Notes: generated from the sequence alone by a model not told the origin. DNA of 64,000 nt from Blastomyces gilchristii SLH14081 (GCF_000003855.2 NW_003101678.1:2886803-2950802), one strand, 5' to 3'. Positions 12,739 to 25,909 are shown, counted from the first letter of the stretch. A program made the numbers and translations.

Positions 12739-15700
12739 CTAGGCAGTCGTGAGGACGTATCTATGGTTGGACAATTAGCTTCGTTAACCTGAAAAATCAC
12801 ACACGCTGTAGAAGCGAAAAACACCACAGAATTAAAAAAAAAAAAGAGAGAAATGGACTCACGCAGTGATACTCTCCATCCTCTCCGACGTTAGCTTAAA
12901 GCACACCTTCATCAACTCCAGCGCCAACATCGGCTCCTCCCGTCTCAACACCCTCCACCCCTCACTACCAAGGCGCCACACGGCACAATCCCTCTCCGCC
13001 CTGACCGTAGCCGTGCGCCGCGTCTCGCCGAAAAACGGTAACTCGCCACACGGCCGTCCAGCAACGATGAGCTCGAAATAGTTACCCTGCGGCGTCTCGT
13101 ATTCAGCCCGCAGCATGCCCGATTCAAGGAGGTAGAAGTTTGTTGCTGCCTCGCCTTCGCGGTAGAGGACCGAGTCGGCAGGGAAGACTTCGCGTGTGAA
13201 GTAGGTGCAGGCGGGGAACCAGAAGTCTTCGTTTTTTTGGGTTAGGCCGTGGAATGTTTGGAGGAGGAGGGGGAGGGGTTGTTGGAAGGAGGACCAGTTT
13301 TGGGAGGTGGTGCGGCCGGAGAGGGGGTTGGCTTCTTCTTCGCGGAGGGTTGTTGTTGCTACTTCGTGGAGATAGTGGCCTCGGGGAGAGTTGAATAGTG
13401 TATCTGGGGGTATATGAGGTTGAGGCTGGGATACCTCTGGTTTTCGTTCATGTTAGATATAGATTTTTTCTATTAAAGCTATGCCTTTGAGTTTCCATGA
13501 ACTTACCCCAAAATCGAGGAGGAGTGCGGTCGTCAGTCCCTGTCATACTGACGTTGCGTTGATATAGGACCTTCAGCAGTTCATTTTCACAATACTCCAA
13601 TGCAGAGTTTAGGGTTTCGAATATCTCCACCTCGTTCTCCTTTCCAAAGAGACCGACATTCTGCAAGCTTTTCCCAACCTCGCCTTCCACGTCAATACCA
13701 CAGATAATCATATGCACCCTCCGTTTCCAGAGGATCCTGTTTAATCGCGTGAAAGCCTCGGCGGCGGAAAAATCCAATCCATTGACACGTTTAAGATCAA
13801 GAATAAGAAAGCGTATAGGTTGGTCCCTGAACGTCTTCTCCTCGATCAAGCCCCGGACACGGTTCTCCACGCTCACAATTGTGCCGAAAAATAGAAAGCC
13901 TGCAAGCTTAATAACAAAAGTCTGTTTACCAGCGTCCTTGAGGAACCTGACATGTAAAGGATGCCGCCTCACAGTAGATATGGCTACCTGGCCGGAATAC
14001 GTTGCTGTTATCGCGGACTTCTGGGACGTTTGGAGGACGAAATTTACACAGGCGAGGATTATACCGATGACTATTCCAATCACAAAGTCCCATGCTCCCA
14101 TAGTAACAACTATTATTATCACCTATCGCACGCCAATCAGTAAATAGACGCGAACGCGACATAGAATCGTACTGTGTAGAAAAGCATTGCTAGAAAAACA
14201 GACTTACAGTAATGTATTCCAGTGTGTGTAGCTTTCCCCAAGTCCCCACCAGTGCCTCTTCCATTAGTTCTATTCCAAGCATGTAGATAAGTGCACCGAC
14301 GACCACTATCGGGATATATCCAATTATTCCCGGCCCCACAAGCATGATGCCAAATGTGGCGACGGCCAACATCACGCCCGCCAGACGACTATTACCGCCA
14401 CTGCCGATAAAGAGTAAACTATTTGTATACACGAGGTAATTCTATATGGAATTAGTAAAGCTTCGATGGGGTATACCAGACCACGCCCACCACCTTCACT
14501 TACCTGAATGCTGCCAAAGAAGCCTGACACTGCGTTAGATATACCGTGTGCGACAAGCTCTCTATCAACGTTCAAGTTGTCTTCGCCAGTCGAGATACCT
14601 AGAGCGGGGACGTTGATGGGTACATGTAGAACGCCGAAAAATGTCAATGCCAACATAGCCGGAATAGTTTCAGCAAGCGCTGGCCAATTGACAACAGAAA
14701 AGTCTTAACGATTGTTAGCTACGTCATCATCTAGGTAGACTTCGAGCTTCGAGAGGGTGAATAGTAGTTATCCTCACCATATAGGGTATAGAAATGGTAC
14801 CACGGTTCGGACGAGGATGGAGCGTCGAAAACCCAGCCACGGTCCCGCAAGGTCTCTAACGGGATGTTGAAACTAAACTTGGCAAAATAAAAGATAACAC
14901 CGATAGATACGAAATAACCACCGACAAGAAAATTAGACTTGACGAATCGCTTTATCACAAGCAAACCAATAGCGCCGACAAGAGGTAGTGTCCAAAGAAA
15001 AATCGTATCAAGCTGGAAAAGCCTTCCTAATGTGTCGAGGTTATATTCGAGGCTGCCGGATAGACGTGCAGATACCTCAACCCCTGTAGCGACAAGAAAC
15101 CACCCAACTCCACCGATGCATCCGATTAAAATATGACGGGGAAAGAACCCAATTAATGATCCGAGTTTGAATGCTCCCATAAGGAAGAAGATAGATCCTG
15201 TTAGCACAGAGCTGATGGCGTAGGATAGGATGGTCGTCGCCAGCACTGCTTTCTCATTCTCCTTGCCAACCCTATTGAGTATGATAAACGCCATTTTATG
15301 AAAAAAGGGAACCACCTCAATCATTTCAGAGCCAACGCCTCCTTTGAAAATCGAACCGCCACATGAGTATACAAGCTGAGAAACAATCGTACTGACGTAG
15401 AACATAGAAATGCCATCCGGGGCGAGGTGAGCGAATAGCGGCTCACCAAGAGGGAAAAGAATCATTCCGTAAGAGAGGGCATCCAGAATATTGAGTAGAA
15501 GGCCTAGAAATACGGCCGGGAGAAACGTGGTAGGGTGAACTATTGCTTTCTGCCATATTATTTCCCTGTCCCAGGCTTTTGGGTTCAGACCACGGCACCA
15601 GGCACCTCCCCTTCTGCATATGACACGGAATCTATCAAAAGGCTTATGTGTCGTGATTTGGCCTTCAACATCAGCTGGGGCTGTGCCGTAATCCCGACTC

Positions 15701-16480
15701 TTAGTTCGAGATGCATTAAGGAGAAGCGCAGTTCGTTCTGCATCTGGCACTGTTGAATCGCGCGATAACGTGAGAGCCGAGTGCGAGAAATCTTCCGGGA
15801 TGAGCTCTTCACTCACACCATGATCACTTCTACTCGGTAGAGCATCACGGATCATCGTAGTAAGGGCGGAAGTGTTATATTTTGGAGACGGATGAGAAGC
15901 CCCTGTTGGAGACTGTGGTTCAGAGACTTCTTCGATCCGCCCCGGTTGACATAGGTTCCTGGGCGACCTATTGTTATCACGCTGACCATCAACAAACATG
16001 TCAAAATTATTTGGCATGCTCATTTGTGGCTCTAGGTAAGGGGAGTTGGTACGATTTCGCTCCCCGTGAGATAACGCCAGTGACGCCAATTCCGCCGTTT
16101 TTTCTCGAACGCCATGAGATGAATATTGACCGGCATCTGCAACATAAAACCAAATAGTTTAGTACGATATCTGAGACAAGCGATTGTTAGTAAAGAAAAG
16201 AGTGAAGCTCACCTAAAGACCCTCGAAAGGATCGGTGATAAAACGACCGGAGAGGTGTTCTCTCGTTGCAAGATGTGGAGTACGACATCGGGGGAAGAGA
16301 GTTGCCCTCCTCCCCATGGTTTGATTGAGAGCCATTAGGGGGATTATTCGTGGAGACAGGGATATTGTCGCTTCTTTCGTCTATTTGTGTACGCATCAAA
16401 CCCTCCTGTACTTCTCGTGGATGTGGTTGGGTTGAAGACTGCGAAGCTCGTCGCCGCATTCCCGCAATGTCAGACGTCAT
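12739..16480 (-). CDS. VSB1: SulP-STAS-cNMP transporter, Vsb1 (YGR125W)-like
   Basis: Seven exons, complement(12739..12760, 12863..13436, 13507..14122, 14208..14441, 14504..14703, 14778..16136, 16213..16480), 1090 aa; every junction has GT..AG and joins in frame. A long polar N-terminus (about 175 aa) precedes a SulP membrane domain of many helices ([37 protein letters not shown]). A STAS domain follows at about 738-870 ([20 protein letters not shown]), then a cyclic-nucleotide-binding-like domain at about 950-1075 ([36 protein letters not shown]). The yeast homologue Vsb1 resides in the vacuolar membrane and is needed for vacuolar storage of basic amino acids, so despite the SulP fold it is probably not a sulfate permease. 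The final exon is only 22 nt and adds the C-terminal YVLTTA. The start ATG at 16480 opens exon 1; no better upstream start is visible. Confidence 0.9.
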
Positions 16481-18980
16481 ATTGCGGTCTCACCCCGCCA
16501 GGCGCGTTTCCGGCATCCAGGAACCGGACAATAAATTGCACAAAACCTGATCACTATTTTAACTTTGCTCCGAATACATCCGTGAGGCTGGGAAACCAGT
16601 CTACTTCCCTCGAGTGCGATTGGAAGAAACGACGGAACATGTGTCGTAGGAGCACGGAGGAGTAGTAAAGTTAACCCGTAACAAGTTTCCTAGAGATTTA
16701 GAGGTCGTCAAGGGGCTCGACCGACGGGAGATTGTCGTCAAGGCTGCGCCAACTGGAAGGAGTCGAACAAATTCGCGACGTGGGAAAGGTAGAATCTTGC
16801 TGTTATTGGTGTTGTCAGTCATCGAAAAGCAAAAGCTGTAAATCTTGGTCTGGAATCTGTCCGCTCCACCTCGGTTTTGCCCCGCCGCCAAACTAAAAAA
16901 GAAAAAGCTAATGCAAAAAAAATAACCATTCCGTTGCTGCTTGAAATTTCTGGTAAAAGATCAGATACTTTAAAGAACTTTATTGTAGAAATTTAGTCAT
17001 TGCTACATGGCTTCTACCTTCTAAAATTCCCACGGATGTGGGCCAGCAGAAAAGGCAGCGTGTTGTGATAAGCTTTTCTCCAGCAGATGAAGTACTTTAT
17101 TTACAAATAGAAGCTGCTTTGCCCTAGTGCATCTTGGAGAGGCAAACCTGGCAGCTAGCTCCCTGCAGCTGCAGGGTGCCATGCGACAGGGGCTATTTCT
17201 CCGCTGTCAGAGAAGACGAGCAAGCTAAAAGTTGACATATTTTTCACACTTCAATATGTTTGAATTTACAGAATACTTCGTGAGAATAGTTCAGTTTTAA
17301 CTACCCATATTGAAAGAGCCTTTGTCTCCTTATTTTGGTGTTTTGAAGTAATCTAGTTGAGGGACGGGGAAGCTTTACTTTCCTTTCTGCTTTTTCTTAA
17401 ACAATAAAGAAAACAGGTGAATGTGGGGTGATGAACCGATGTGTCGCGGCCTAAAATAGTTTATTTCAGCGTTTCCTAATCCCGTGGCAATGGCATTGCA
17501 TGCGAATACTTAATTTTGACCCCCTGTTAACTACCTAAGACCAATGTCTCAATGTTCTCATGTCTATGACAGAATTTGAGATCAAAACCGCTTGGTAAAT
17601 GTATACATGCCAGTCAATGTTTGAGGTTCTGATTAACATGAACTGAACCACTTTAATTACATACTGAGAGAAGGCAAATTTTAGATAGACAGTTATTTAG
17701 TACTGTCTCCATTAATTTTTAGCAGTTCCTGTTCTTTGTTTCTACATAATGAGTTCATGGGGTTGTGATGTTTTCACATATCTATGATGTCATAACTGCG
17801 AGTAACCCCTGTCTTGCAAATGAGAGGCAAATCACATTGAAAGCAAGTGGATTCAGATAAAAAATTGACAAACATTATCATTGATTCAGAGGAGAATGTT
17901 AAAACACTTAAGTTATACGGCGATACTCCGTGAATCTATCTCTGACAGCAGGCCCTAGCTAAATAAACTTTTTAAGCTTAAATTGTTGTAACTAACCACA
18001 AAAGCTTAAAACCCCCATGTGGTCAGAGCTTTGTATACCGGAGCGCAGCTGTGCAGCATTGAGGCTCCCCATTTTGTTTACTTTTCTTTTTTACCTAACC
18101 TCACTCTCCGTTTTGGTGGCGAGAAACCCTGTGTAGGAAAGTTGTTGCCTGTTTAGTTCCCTTAAGTCTTGAGCGGGAAATTTTCGCGAACCTTGGCTCT
18201 GTGAACTGAAGGGGAGGAGGTATATCTGGTAAATGCAAGATGTTGTAGGCAAGGGTCCTGAAGGGAAGCGATTCCATTGCGTGCGTTGCGGAGATATGTA
18301 TAATGTATGGAATGAACTAACCCTTTACTTCACTTCATAGAGCCTAGTCTGATTTCCGTCGAAAATGTTTGAGTCGTGTACCTACCAGGAGCAAAATCAA
18401 TTTTTGAAGTGAAGAGAAGGAATAAGGTTTTTGGCCAATTTGGGGTAAATTAATATCAAATCGTATACTATACTAGATGAATCACTTTAACGTTATTAGA
18501 ACCATGCGCAACTCAATGCGATTGAACCCAATCGGCTAAACCTCCTTTCCGCATGCTTTGACATAGCCTTCCCTGCAAGCAATGTTGGTTCTTGTGTCGA
18601 CAAAAAGGTTCGCTGCTTATTTCACGTTTATTCCTAATAGAATGATATGATTCAAAAATTGGCAGAATGCTTCGGTAGTAGAGCTTGGTAGGAATCTGCA
18701 AATATGCCTTCCCATGCCATTTCTAAATCTGCCGCCTTAAACAGACGCGGGAGTAGCTAGGGCGGCAGCACCGGAATGCCACTTCGTAAGGTAGTTGCGC
18801 GTGAATCGAACTACAGGAACCGAATGGGATGTTAGATCTTCCCGGGGAAATCAGATAAGTGCCCAGGGGTAAGCCTTGTCTCCGAGCGAGGTTTGTGAAT
18901 GTTCTTGTATCCACCTCTAGGGTAGTAAGGACAGGTAAAATAATGCGTCCTCGGGAATGCATAGCTTGCAGTCCTACATG
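16481..18980. other. 2.5-kb non-coding region
   Basis: Lies upstream of VSB1 and downstream of PSF1. Mostly AT-rich single-copy sequence with only short accidental open frames on either strand (for example 18513-18701 and 18723-18962 on minus). No repeat, RNA gene or conserved protein fragment recognised. Confidence 0.5.
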
Positions 18981-19868
18981 TTAACTCAATCGTTGAAGAT
19001 ATCCCTGTGCAATGAGCCGTTCAACGTCGCCCAGCCGGACATAGAACTGGCTGTTTTTCGTCAACGTAATAGCACTGTTGCCAAAGGCCAAAATTTTAGT
19101 AAACGGAAAAAGAGCATAATGCGAAGGCCTCAGCTCGGGCTCCTTCCCAAAATTCAATTTCTCTCGAGGCAATTATCATGCTCCAGAGTAGTACGGAATG
19201 ATAAGGACGCTGCACTTACCCATACTCAGTCTGAATCTCACCCGCATCCTTAAGCACGCGCACGTCAATGAACAGATCCTTTGGCGGCTCCAGGCTACCC
19301 GTCAAGTCAATATCAATCCATTGTCCCTTATACGCCGCAAGCATATCACTGTAGTGGCGAAAGTACTCCATTTCCTCGGGACTCAGGGAATTTGCATGGC
19401 CACCACTACTCTGAGCACCCGTACCACCTTGCTGCATCTGCTCATCTAGCACATCACGACCCTGCCAGCAGAACTCTTCCAGTTTCTCCGCACGTGCGCG
19501 GTGGTAGGCAAGCAGGCATCTTTTATTCCGTCGCATCGACAAATGATGCACGAGCAGAGCGCAGGCGGTCGCGTGGTTCTCGGACGGGTTGAATGTGCCT
19601 TCGAAGGGCTCCAAGATACGCGCTACATCTTTATCCAATTCGCGGACCTCGCGCGCCACCGAGCGTACCATTTCTGTCTGGTATGGTGGTAGGTGGGAGA
19701 GGGATTGCATGCGCTTGGCATGTTGGACCTGATAGTCTCAGAATTTGATCGAATTAGCATACAGCGCGGGGCTGCTTTCTCTCTGGATATGCAGATAGTG
19801 GGAAATTACATGACTTTTCGCACATAGAATGGCTTTCTTACCAGTTTGTTACCCAGGTCTCCGTACAT
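18981..19868 (-). CDS. PSF1: GINS complex subunit Psf1
   Basis: Three exons, complement(18981..19074, 19220..19728, 19842..19868), 209 aa, matching the yeast length of about 208. Exon 1 is only 27 nt (MYGDLGNKL) and joins in frame to VQHAKRMQSLSHLPPYQTEM. The GINS A-domain helices run to about residue 150 (ENHATACALLVHHLSMRRNK, YRHYSDML-type helix as EYFRHYSDMLAAYKG). The last intron interrupts a Gly codon in QTEYG. The final exon encodes the small B-domain, AITLTKNSQFYVRLGDVERL then IAQGYLQRLS, which in this family contacts Cdc45/Pol epsilon. GINS (Sld5-Psf1-Psf2-Psf3) with Mcm2-7 and Cdc45 forms the CMG replicative helicase. Splice sites are GTAAGA..ATCAG and GTAAGT..AACAG. Both the start and the end fit the family closely. 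Confidence 0.93.
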
Positions 19869-21250
19869 TGTGCTCAAATTCGGTATTTCGGGGTTTGGGT
19901 TCCAAAAATGGTTCGGGGTCCTGAACCGCTACGGGCAACTTATGCAGCTATCGACCTGCTTTCTGCAGGGGAATGCTTCTATATTCTAGTGTGTAGAACA
20001 ATAGGAGCTGTATATAGGTTGTTGGGATATCTCACGTAGCTCTTACGGACATCCTGGGGTTGTGGTCTGGGGTTTTTCGGGGCTGCATAGTTTTGCGATG
20101 CGGTGGTGGTTGATTCCCTGGTTCTGGTGCCAAGACCCTCCTCTCCAGCCAAAAGCCAGCAGTCGGGAGCCGCACTTATTTACTCCGTAACTACTCCACA
20201 TTCAAGAATCACAATGGAAGCAACTTCTTTGCGTTTCCAGTCAGTCGAGTCGGGCGTTCTTTATCCCCATTTTATTATCATTATCTACATTCATCATTTT
20301 TAGCATGTCTTTGCCATTCTTTTGTTCTATGTTTCTATTTTGACTTCACTTCTGCAACATGGCATATGTAGCCTGTTGCAGGTTTCAAACACTTCTTTAT
20401 CTGAATGACGACTGCCCACTGCAGGCAAATGTCCTTCCCCTGACTTGCTACGTAGCAGGAGGAAAGGTAAACCCTTCATTCTAGCGTGTGCTATTATTGG
20501 GAAATATATTATGTCTGCTGAAATGTGCCGGCTGATGAAGTGTAATCGCAGGGAAAGGGAAAAAGGAACGTCCGTTGCACGCACCAGTTCCCCCTATTAT
20601 CAAAACTAGGAGATCTCAAGACTGCGTTGCCATTGAAAGAAAAGACGCGGTGCTACCAGGCTTAGACGTTTGGAATTATGATACTCGATTAACCGCATTA
20701 GCACTAATTAATAATAAGCTACAGTACAGTACATGCCTTTTACGCATGATATTGAGATCCCAATAATGACCTGTCCAAATTGTTTCTCGCCCAACCGCCT
20801 GTAATTAAGAAAAATGGACCCAAGCAGTAAGTAATAAAATCGGCATCGAAGAAATAAAGACCGCGAAATAAAAATAAAATATCAAACAGTCAATCCGCCC
20901 AGTCAGTGAACATAACGTGCGTCAAAATTGAAGTTGGAAGACAAAGAAAGAAAGAGGGGAGGAATCAATCAAATAGCCGACACGACCTCTTCAACGCCAG
21001 AAGGTTCCACATAATATTCAAGAACTTGAAGAGAAGCCAGACCCATATTGGCGCCTCGAGAATTGATGAGAAACTTAAGTGAAAAAAAAGATGGGAGAAT
21101 AAAAATGCAGTAAACAAGTACATCGGCAGAATGGAAGGTGGGGATTCGAGGATGAAGAAAAACACGAGATCTATTAACATTGCCCGCATCTACCATGGCC
21201 ACCCCATAAAATATAATATGGGGAAAGCACGGAAAAGGGAGAAACAATTT
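19869..21250. other. intergenic region, PSF1 promoter side
   Basis: Between the PSF1 start and the stop of the HMG-box gene. A TACTCCGTA 9-mer lies at 20181, about 310 bp upstream of the PSF1 ATG. Short open frames only; the AT-rich part at 20800-21250 is the likely 3' UTR of the HMG-box gene. Confidence 0.5.
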
Positions 21251-22970
21251 TCAAAGATGCTTTTGCTGGCTGTTACCGTACTCAAATGGAGGACCAGTAC
21301 TGATCCAGTCTTCAAATTGTCCGCCAGCATCAACTTGGTTTTCATTCCACACCTCTCGCCTATCCATGGGTTGTTGTAGACCGGGATGGAAACCGGATTG
21401 TGAAATATATCGTTCGTCTTCCTGGCTAGGAAGGCCACTCCGGGCAAATTGTTGCTCTACGTTAGGCATTTGCCACATGTCGATCGGACCCTCGTAGCTG
21501 GTTCCATCGCTGGAGGACAGATTAGGTTGACCATCGAATTCGAAAAGTTGGGGATCGACTTGTAACACGTTGAGCGAGACTGGTGTCCTTGATTGTGGGA
21601 GCGGCTGCTGTTGGAGCAAGTCTGGGTGTGCGTTGCCTGGAAGACCGGCTAAAGCTACTGGTCCGTCATACTGCATGCCTGGAACGCCCATCTTTTTGAA
21701 GGTCACGTCTTCGATATTAGGGCCTAGGGTGCTTTGGTGGATGGATGGTTGATAATAATGTTGTTGTTCGGGAGGAGAGAACATGCCAGGATGCGGCCTG
21801 CCAGGGTTCGACATTTGCCATGATGATCGGTTCATGTCACCGTTCAGATACACATCCCCAATTTGTTCGAATGGCGTTCCCTGACGGCTGTCGTATGAGC
21901 TGTCGCGATCAATGGGAGTGGGAGTGCGGCTTCGGAAGCTGCCATCTTGGAATGAAGCGCCAGACACATGTCTCACTGGATTTTGATACGATGGAGCCAT
22001 TGTGATACCATGGTCACTGACATCGCTATGCTCTTCTTCCTTCATGGTCAATGCCTTTTTCTTCTTGGGGGTGTTCGCACTTTTGTTTGGAGCGAACTTG
22101 TAATTCGGGTGGGCTTTATCATGGTTGTCTCGTTCAATGTTGGCCAGTCGCTCGTAGTAGTCTCTTACTTCCTTGGGCTCCTTCGGCCAACTCAAACCAG
22201 CTACTCGCGAGACTACCTGATGATTGTTCTGAGCACACCATTCCTTTGTTGCTTCCGCATATGCTGAGCGATACAACATAAATGAATTCATCGGCCGTGC
22301 GATCTTGCCATTTTTCTTCTCCACCTCCTTTTGGCGTTGTTCTGTGGATCGCATCACATGGAGCTCCATATTTCGCACCGGGATTCGCATCCCCTTTGTC
22401 AATTCACTTAACGGCCGCGGCACAAGAATTTCGTCAGGGCCACCCCGCTTGGCAACATTTCGTTTTCGCATCCTTACGATCCTCCGCACGCGCGTCTTGT
22501 TAGTGCGGCCAGAGGCAGGACGCGAAACAGTTCGGTTCGGCGAACCAAGGGTGATTCCGGTGTGCGCAAAGGTGCCTATGGCATGTTGGTTAGCATTAAG
22601 CAAAATCAAATTCAGCGCCGCTGCTCAGAGCTTACCGTTTGGGGATAAACAACCTCATCTCCGTTTCTATACGGGCCTAGAACTCCATAATCACCCTAGA
22701 GAATCGTTAGACACGCGCAGTACTTCAGATTGCTGGCCAAAGTGAGGCAATTGAGTTACTTACAGCAATTATTGGTTCTCGATGAGGGTCAACCTCAATA
22801 CGGGTATACTGCAAAGTTGGAGATGGCGTCATTTGCGTGTATAGGCTGTCAACTTGCAATCTGTTTTGGAGGAATGGCAACCCAGCTTGCTGGATTGAAC
22901 AGACACCGATGGTGCGGGATAATTCTCCGTCTATTGACAGCGGAGGCGACGGCGGATGGGTATTTGACAT
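21251..22970 (-). CDS. HMG-box transcription factor, Ste11/FMF-1-like (5' structure uncertain)
   Basis: The main exon (from about 22495 down to 21251) encodes KRGGPDEILVPRPLSELTKG, then an HMG box (ARPMNSFMLYRSAYAEATKE ... QVVSRVAGLSWPKEPKEVRD ... HPNYKFAPNK), a Lys-rich patch, and a Gln/Pro/Ser-rich C-terminal half likely to act in activation. The box resembles the Ste11/FMF-1/PaHMG5 group that controls sexual development, more than MAT1-2-1; this is from memory of the family. Upstream exons 22970..22764 (MSNTHPPSPPLSIDG...) and 22695..22636 (GDYGVLGPYRNGDEVVYPQT) look genuine and are in phase with each other. Joining them to the HMG exon is the problem: the best acceptor (exon start 22575, with a CTAAC branch point) shifts the frame to an early stop, while an acceptor before 22495 (CTAACAAG) keeps the frame but places the branch point badly. 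With the latter the protein is 503 aa. Confidence 0.75.
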
Positions 22971-25872
22971 TTCTTGCTCGAAATACCTTTGCCTGTTGAA
23001 TGGAGTGGAAGTTCCAGTTTCGCTTTCCAGGGCAACTATATCGACGACGTTGCAGGCCAATCTATCCTGCTAAAATGAGCAACTGCACAAGCTAATGGTG
23101 CTGAAGGTAGAGTGCAGAGCTAGGAACCAAAAGGCTTGTGGTAGGATGGGTACGAAAGTTGGGAGACGAGATTCCTAACTAAACAGCTTTCAGCCGGTAT
23201 GTGGAGTTTTATGTATTCTGGTGGGGTGGAGCCGTGCGGTGTTATTGCATTCCCCAGAACTCAAGCTCTCTGAGGTTTTAAAAGATGAACCGTTACACAA
23301 CCTTTTCTCTCTAGTGGAATCGAGACTATGGCTCCGTCTTAATTAGAGAACGAGCCGTCCCGGTTTACTGAAACCTGGTCCCTGAAGTGGCGTGGAGCTG
23401 ATTATTTTTGGTACGGAGGGGCAAGGAGGACTGATTGGCGAGAAGGGAGGCGACGAATTCTGCAACTATCTCCGACAGAAAATCCTTCCGGATGCGGATA
23501 GCCAAGTAGGGGGTTGGTTAAAGCGGAGGAGAGTATGGTAGCGGTTCTCCAGAACGGTAGCTTTGGCGCTTTTCTGGAGGTCTTTTTTGTTGTTGCTGTT
23601 TTAGAAAAGGTGGATTATATTGGGGTAAAGAAAGTTGGCGATAATGTTATTTTTGTGATGTTCTCTCGTTCTAGCCCACTTTTTATGCCCTTCCTTGCAC
23701 AGTGATGCAAAGGGCAAATGTCGAACAAGAAGAGATACTGAACAGAAATTGGAGCTTGCTAGCTTCAGACCGCTTATAGATGAAGCTGTTGCAGTCACCC
23801 GCTCTTGTATGGAACAGCTCAGATCAATATCTGACAGATTCTGGAAGAGCAATGGTTCAGAGTCACGCAACAGGCTAGGGAGCTGACTTAAACAAGTTTA
23901 GCAATCAGAACCTTGTCATTTAAAGCGAGAGGAAACAGCGCAGGTACTACTAGCGTGCATGGATTGGTGGGGGTTTAGGAAAGGAAATGTTTCCTCCGTC
24001 AATTCTTTGTTTTGAAGGGGCGGGGGGAAGAATCGAGGGGGCTGAGGAAGAAGCATCTTTGTACTAACCATACGGAAGCAGCAAAATGGTTTCTGTTGTT
24101 GAAGACAAGAAAGGTGAGGAATACTGAAATAGCTCCTTTGTGATTATCTGTTCGTTTCGGTTTTGTTTTATGACTCTGTTGTTTCTTGCCGTTTCACATA
24201 GGATCTGTTACTCAGTTGGTGGGAAGTTTGGGTAGATGTAGAGGGAGTATAGCTTGTGAGGGGAAATGTTGGGTAAAACGTCGACGTTGGGGGGGTGGGT
24301 GGATATATGAAGGGAGAGGCAACCCTTTTAGTGTTATTAGTATTTTGAGATTGGAGTTCTAGAAGCAATATATTAAGAATATATAAGGCATACGTGTGTT
24401 GTGTGTGTGGCTATCGAATGGTGGTACTTGGCTATTAATCAGGAGCGAAGAAGTGGTGCACAGTGGTTTTGATATGGGAAAGATAGATCGACAAGAGCTG
24501 CTTGGTTTTACACCCACACTGATTCGCATTACAGTGCAGCAGCAGACGAGTTGAGCCAACCGGGGGGGTCCCATACAGAGTACTTATTTCAGTTTTACGC
24601 CTGCCCTCTGCTCTGCCATATACTAACGACAGAGTTTGACCCATGCTAACCGCAGACGCAGGGCCAGCAGATGCAGCATAAGGCGAACCATAACTCCATC
24701 AGACCTTATTTTTTATTTTTCTTATTTCTGTGGGTAGTGGGGAGATGATGGGAAAGGTCCCAGATGTGGGCGAGGAGTGGGAGGGCAACTGGCAGCAGCA
24801 TCAGTAGCGGCAGGCAGGGAGAGACAATTATTGCTCCAACCGCAGCGGCCTCCTCTCCTGTTGGTCCAGGAATATTGTTTGCCGCAAAAAGCCACGCCCC
24901 TAAACTTTTTACGGGGGGCTTAAAACCAACAGGCATTGGCCGCGGCGGCGGCAGAGATGCTGAGGGAAGCTCAACTATGGTTCACAAATGATGGCGGCCC
25001 ATGATTTCCCCTTGTCCCCCTCCTTAGAGTCCTTACTAGCCAGGTTCGCAGCAAAGTCGCAAACAGCCAGAAGGAAGAGACGCAGAAAGTAAAATAGAAA
25101 ATAAAATAAATAAAAGAGCGCCTGGGCACTTTTAGTTTACCGGTTCTGTATTGGGGCGATCGCCTTGTGGCTTGCCTAGCGTAAACTCTACCCGAGGAAG
25201 AGTCAATCTCACATCCCAGCTGCCAACGGCGATGTAGTTTTCGAGTTTTGGTCGTCTTTCGCGTCATATTTTTCTCCGTCTTCGCAGCGTGGATCGTTTT
25301 CTGCTTTCTCTCACAGGGATAATCCTTAGCGATAGAAGCATACACGTATATACTCGCGTACATCACTATATAACATTGTGCGCCCGTGGAATCGGCATGA
25401 GGAGCTCTAGGAATATTGGGCATGTCATGTGCTTTCTGGCGAAATGAGAGCCCAACGAAGCCAATAGAACCAGGATAGCCAGGTGGTTATCTCAAATGTA
25501 AGCGTGTATCATTGCTGTAAGGGTTAGTATCTCAGGCTGTCCGGTAATTAATATTTATCAGCTTAGTTTTCAATAAATCAGCCGTTTCTCCCTCGTGAAA
25601 TGCGTTACGCTGTATAAGTGGTTTCCGCCCCCCTGCCCATCTGGTGGTTTTGTGATGCGGAATGGGTGGGCTTCGATTCTCGTATCTTGTTCTGCAACCT
25701 GGAGATCTGAAAATTGGTCGTGTCTAGCTACCTAATAAGGGAAGGTAGGAGCAGAGCGATCATCTGTCATTTTAGACCTTATTAGAACGGGATTCTGGAC
25801 GGCGATATATCTGAGAGGGTCTCGGGAACTACACTAAGCAGTACGGAAGGTGGCAGGTGGATATGAGACATT

Positions 25873-25909
<37 letters not shown>

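Noticed and set aside
21969..22267. Plus-strand frames opposite the HMG-box exon
   Set aside because: Shadows of the minus-strand gene.
22398..22478. Alternative HMG-gene intron with a strong GTAAGG donor and CTGAC branch point inside the conserved GPDEILVPRPLSELT segment
   Set aside because: It keeps an upstream frame open but removes residues that look conserved in the family, so the exon is retained in the preferred model.
24971..25423. 150-codon minus-strand open frame
   Set aside because: Mixed composition with no recognisable motif; likely chance.
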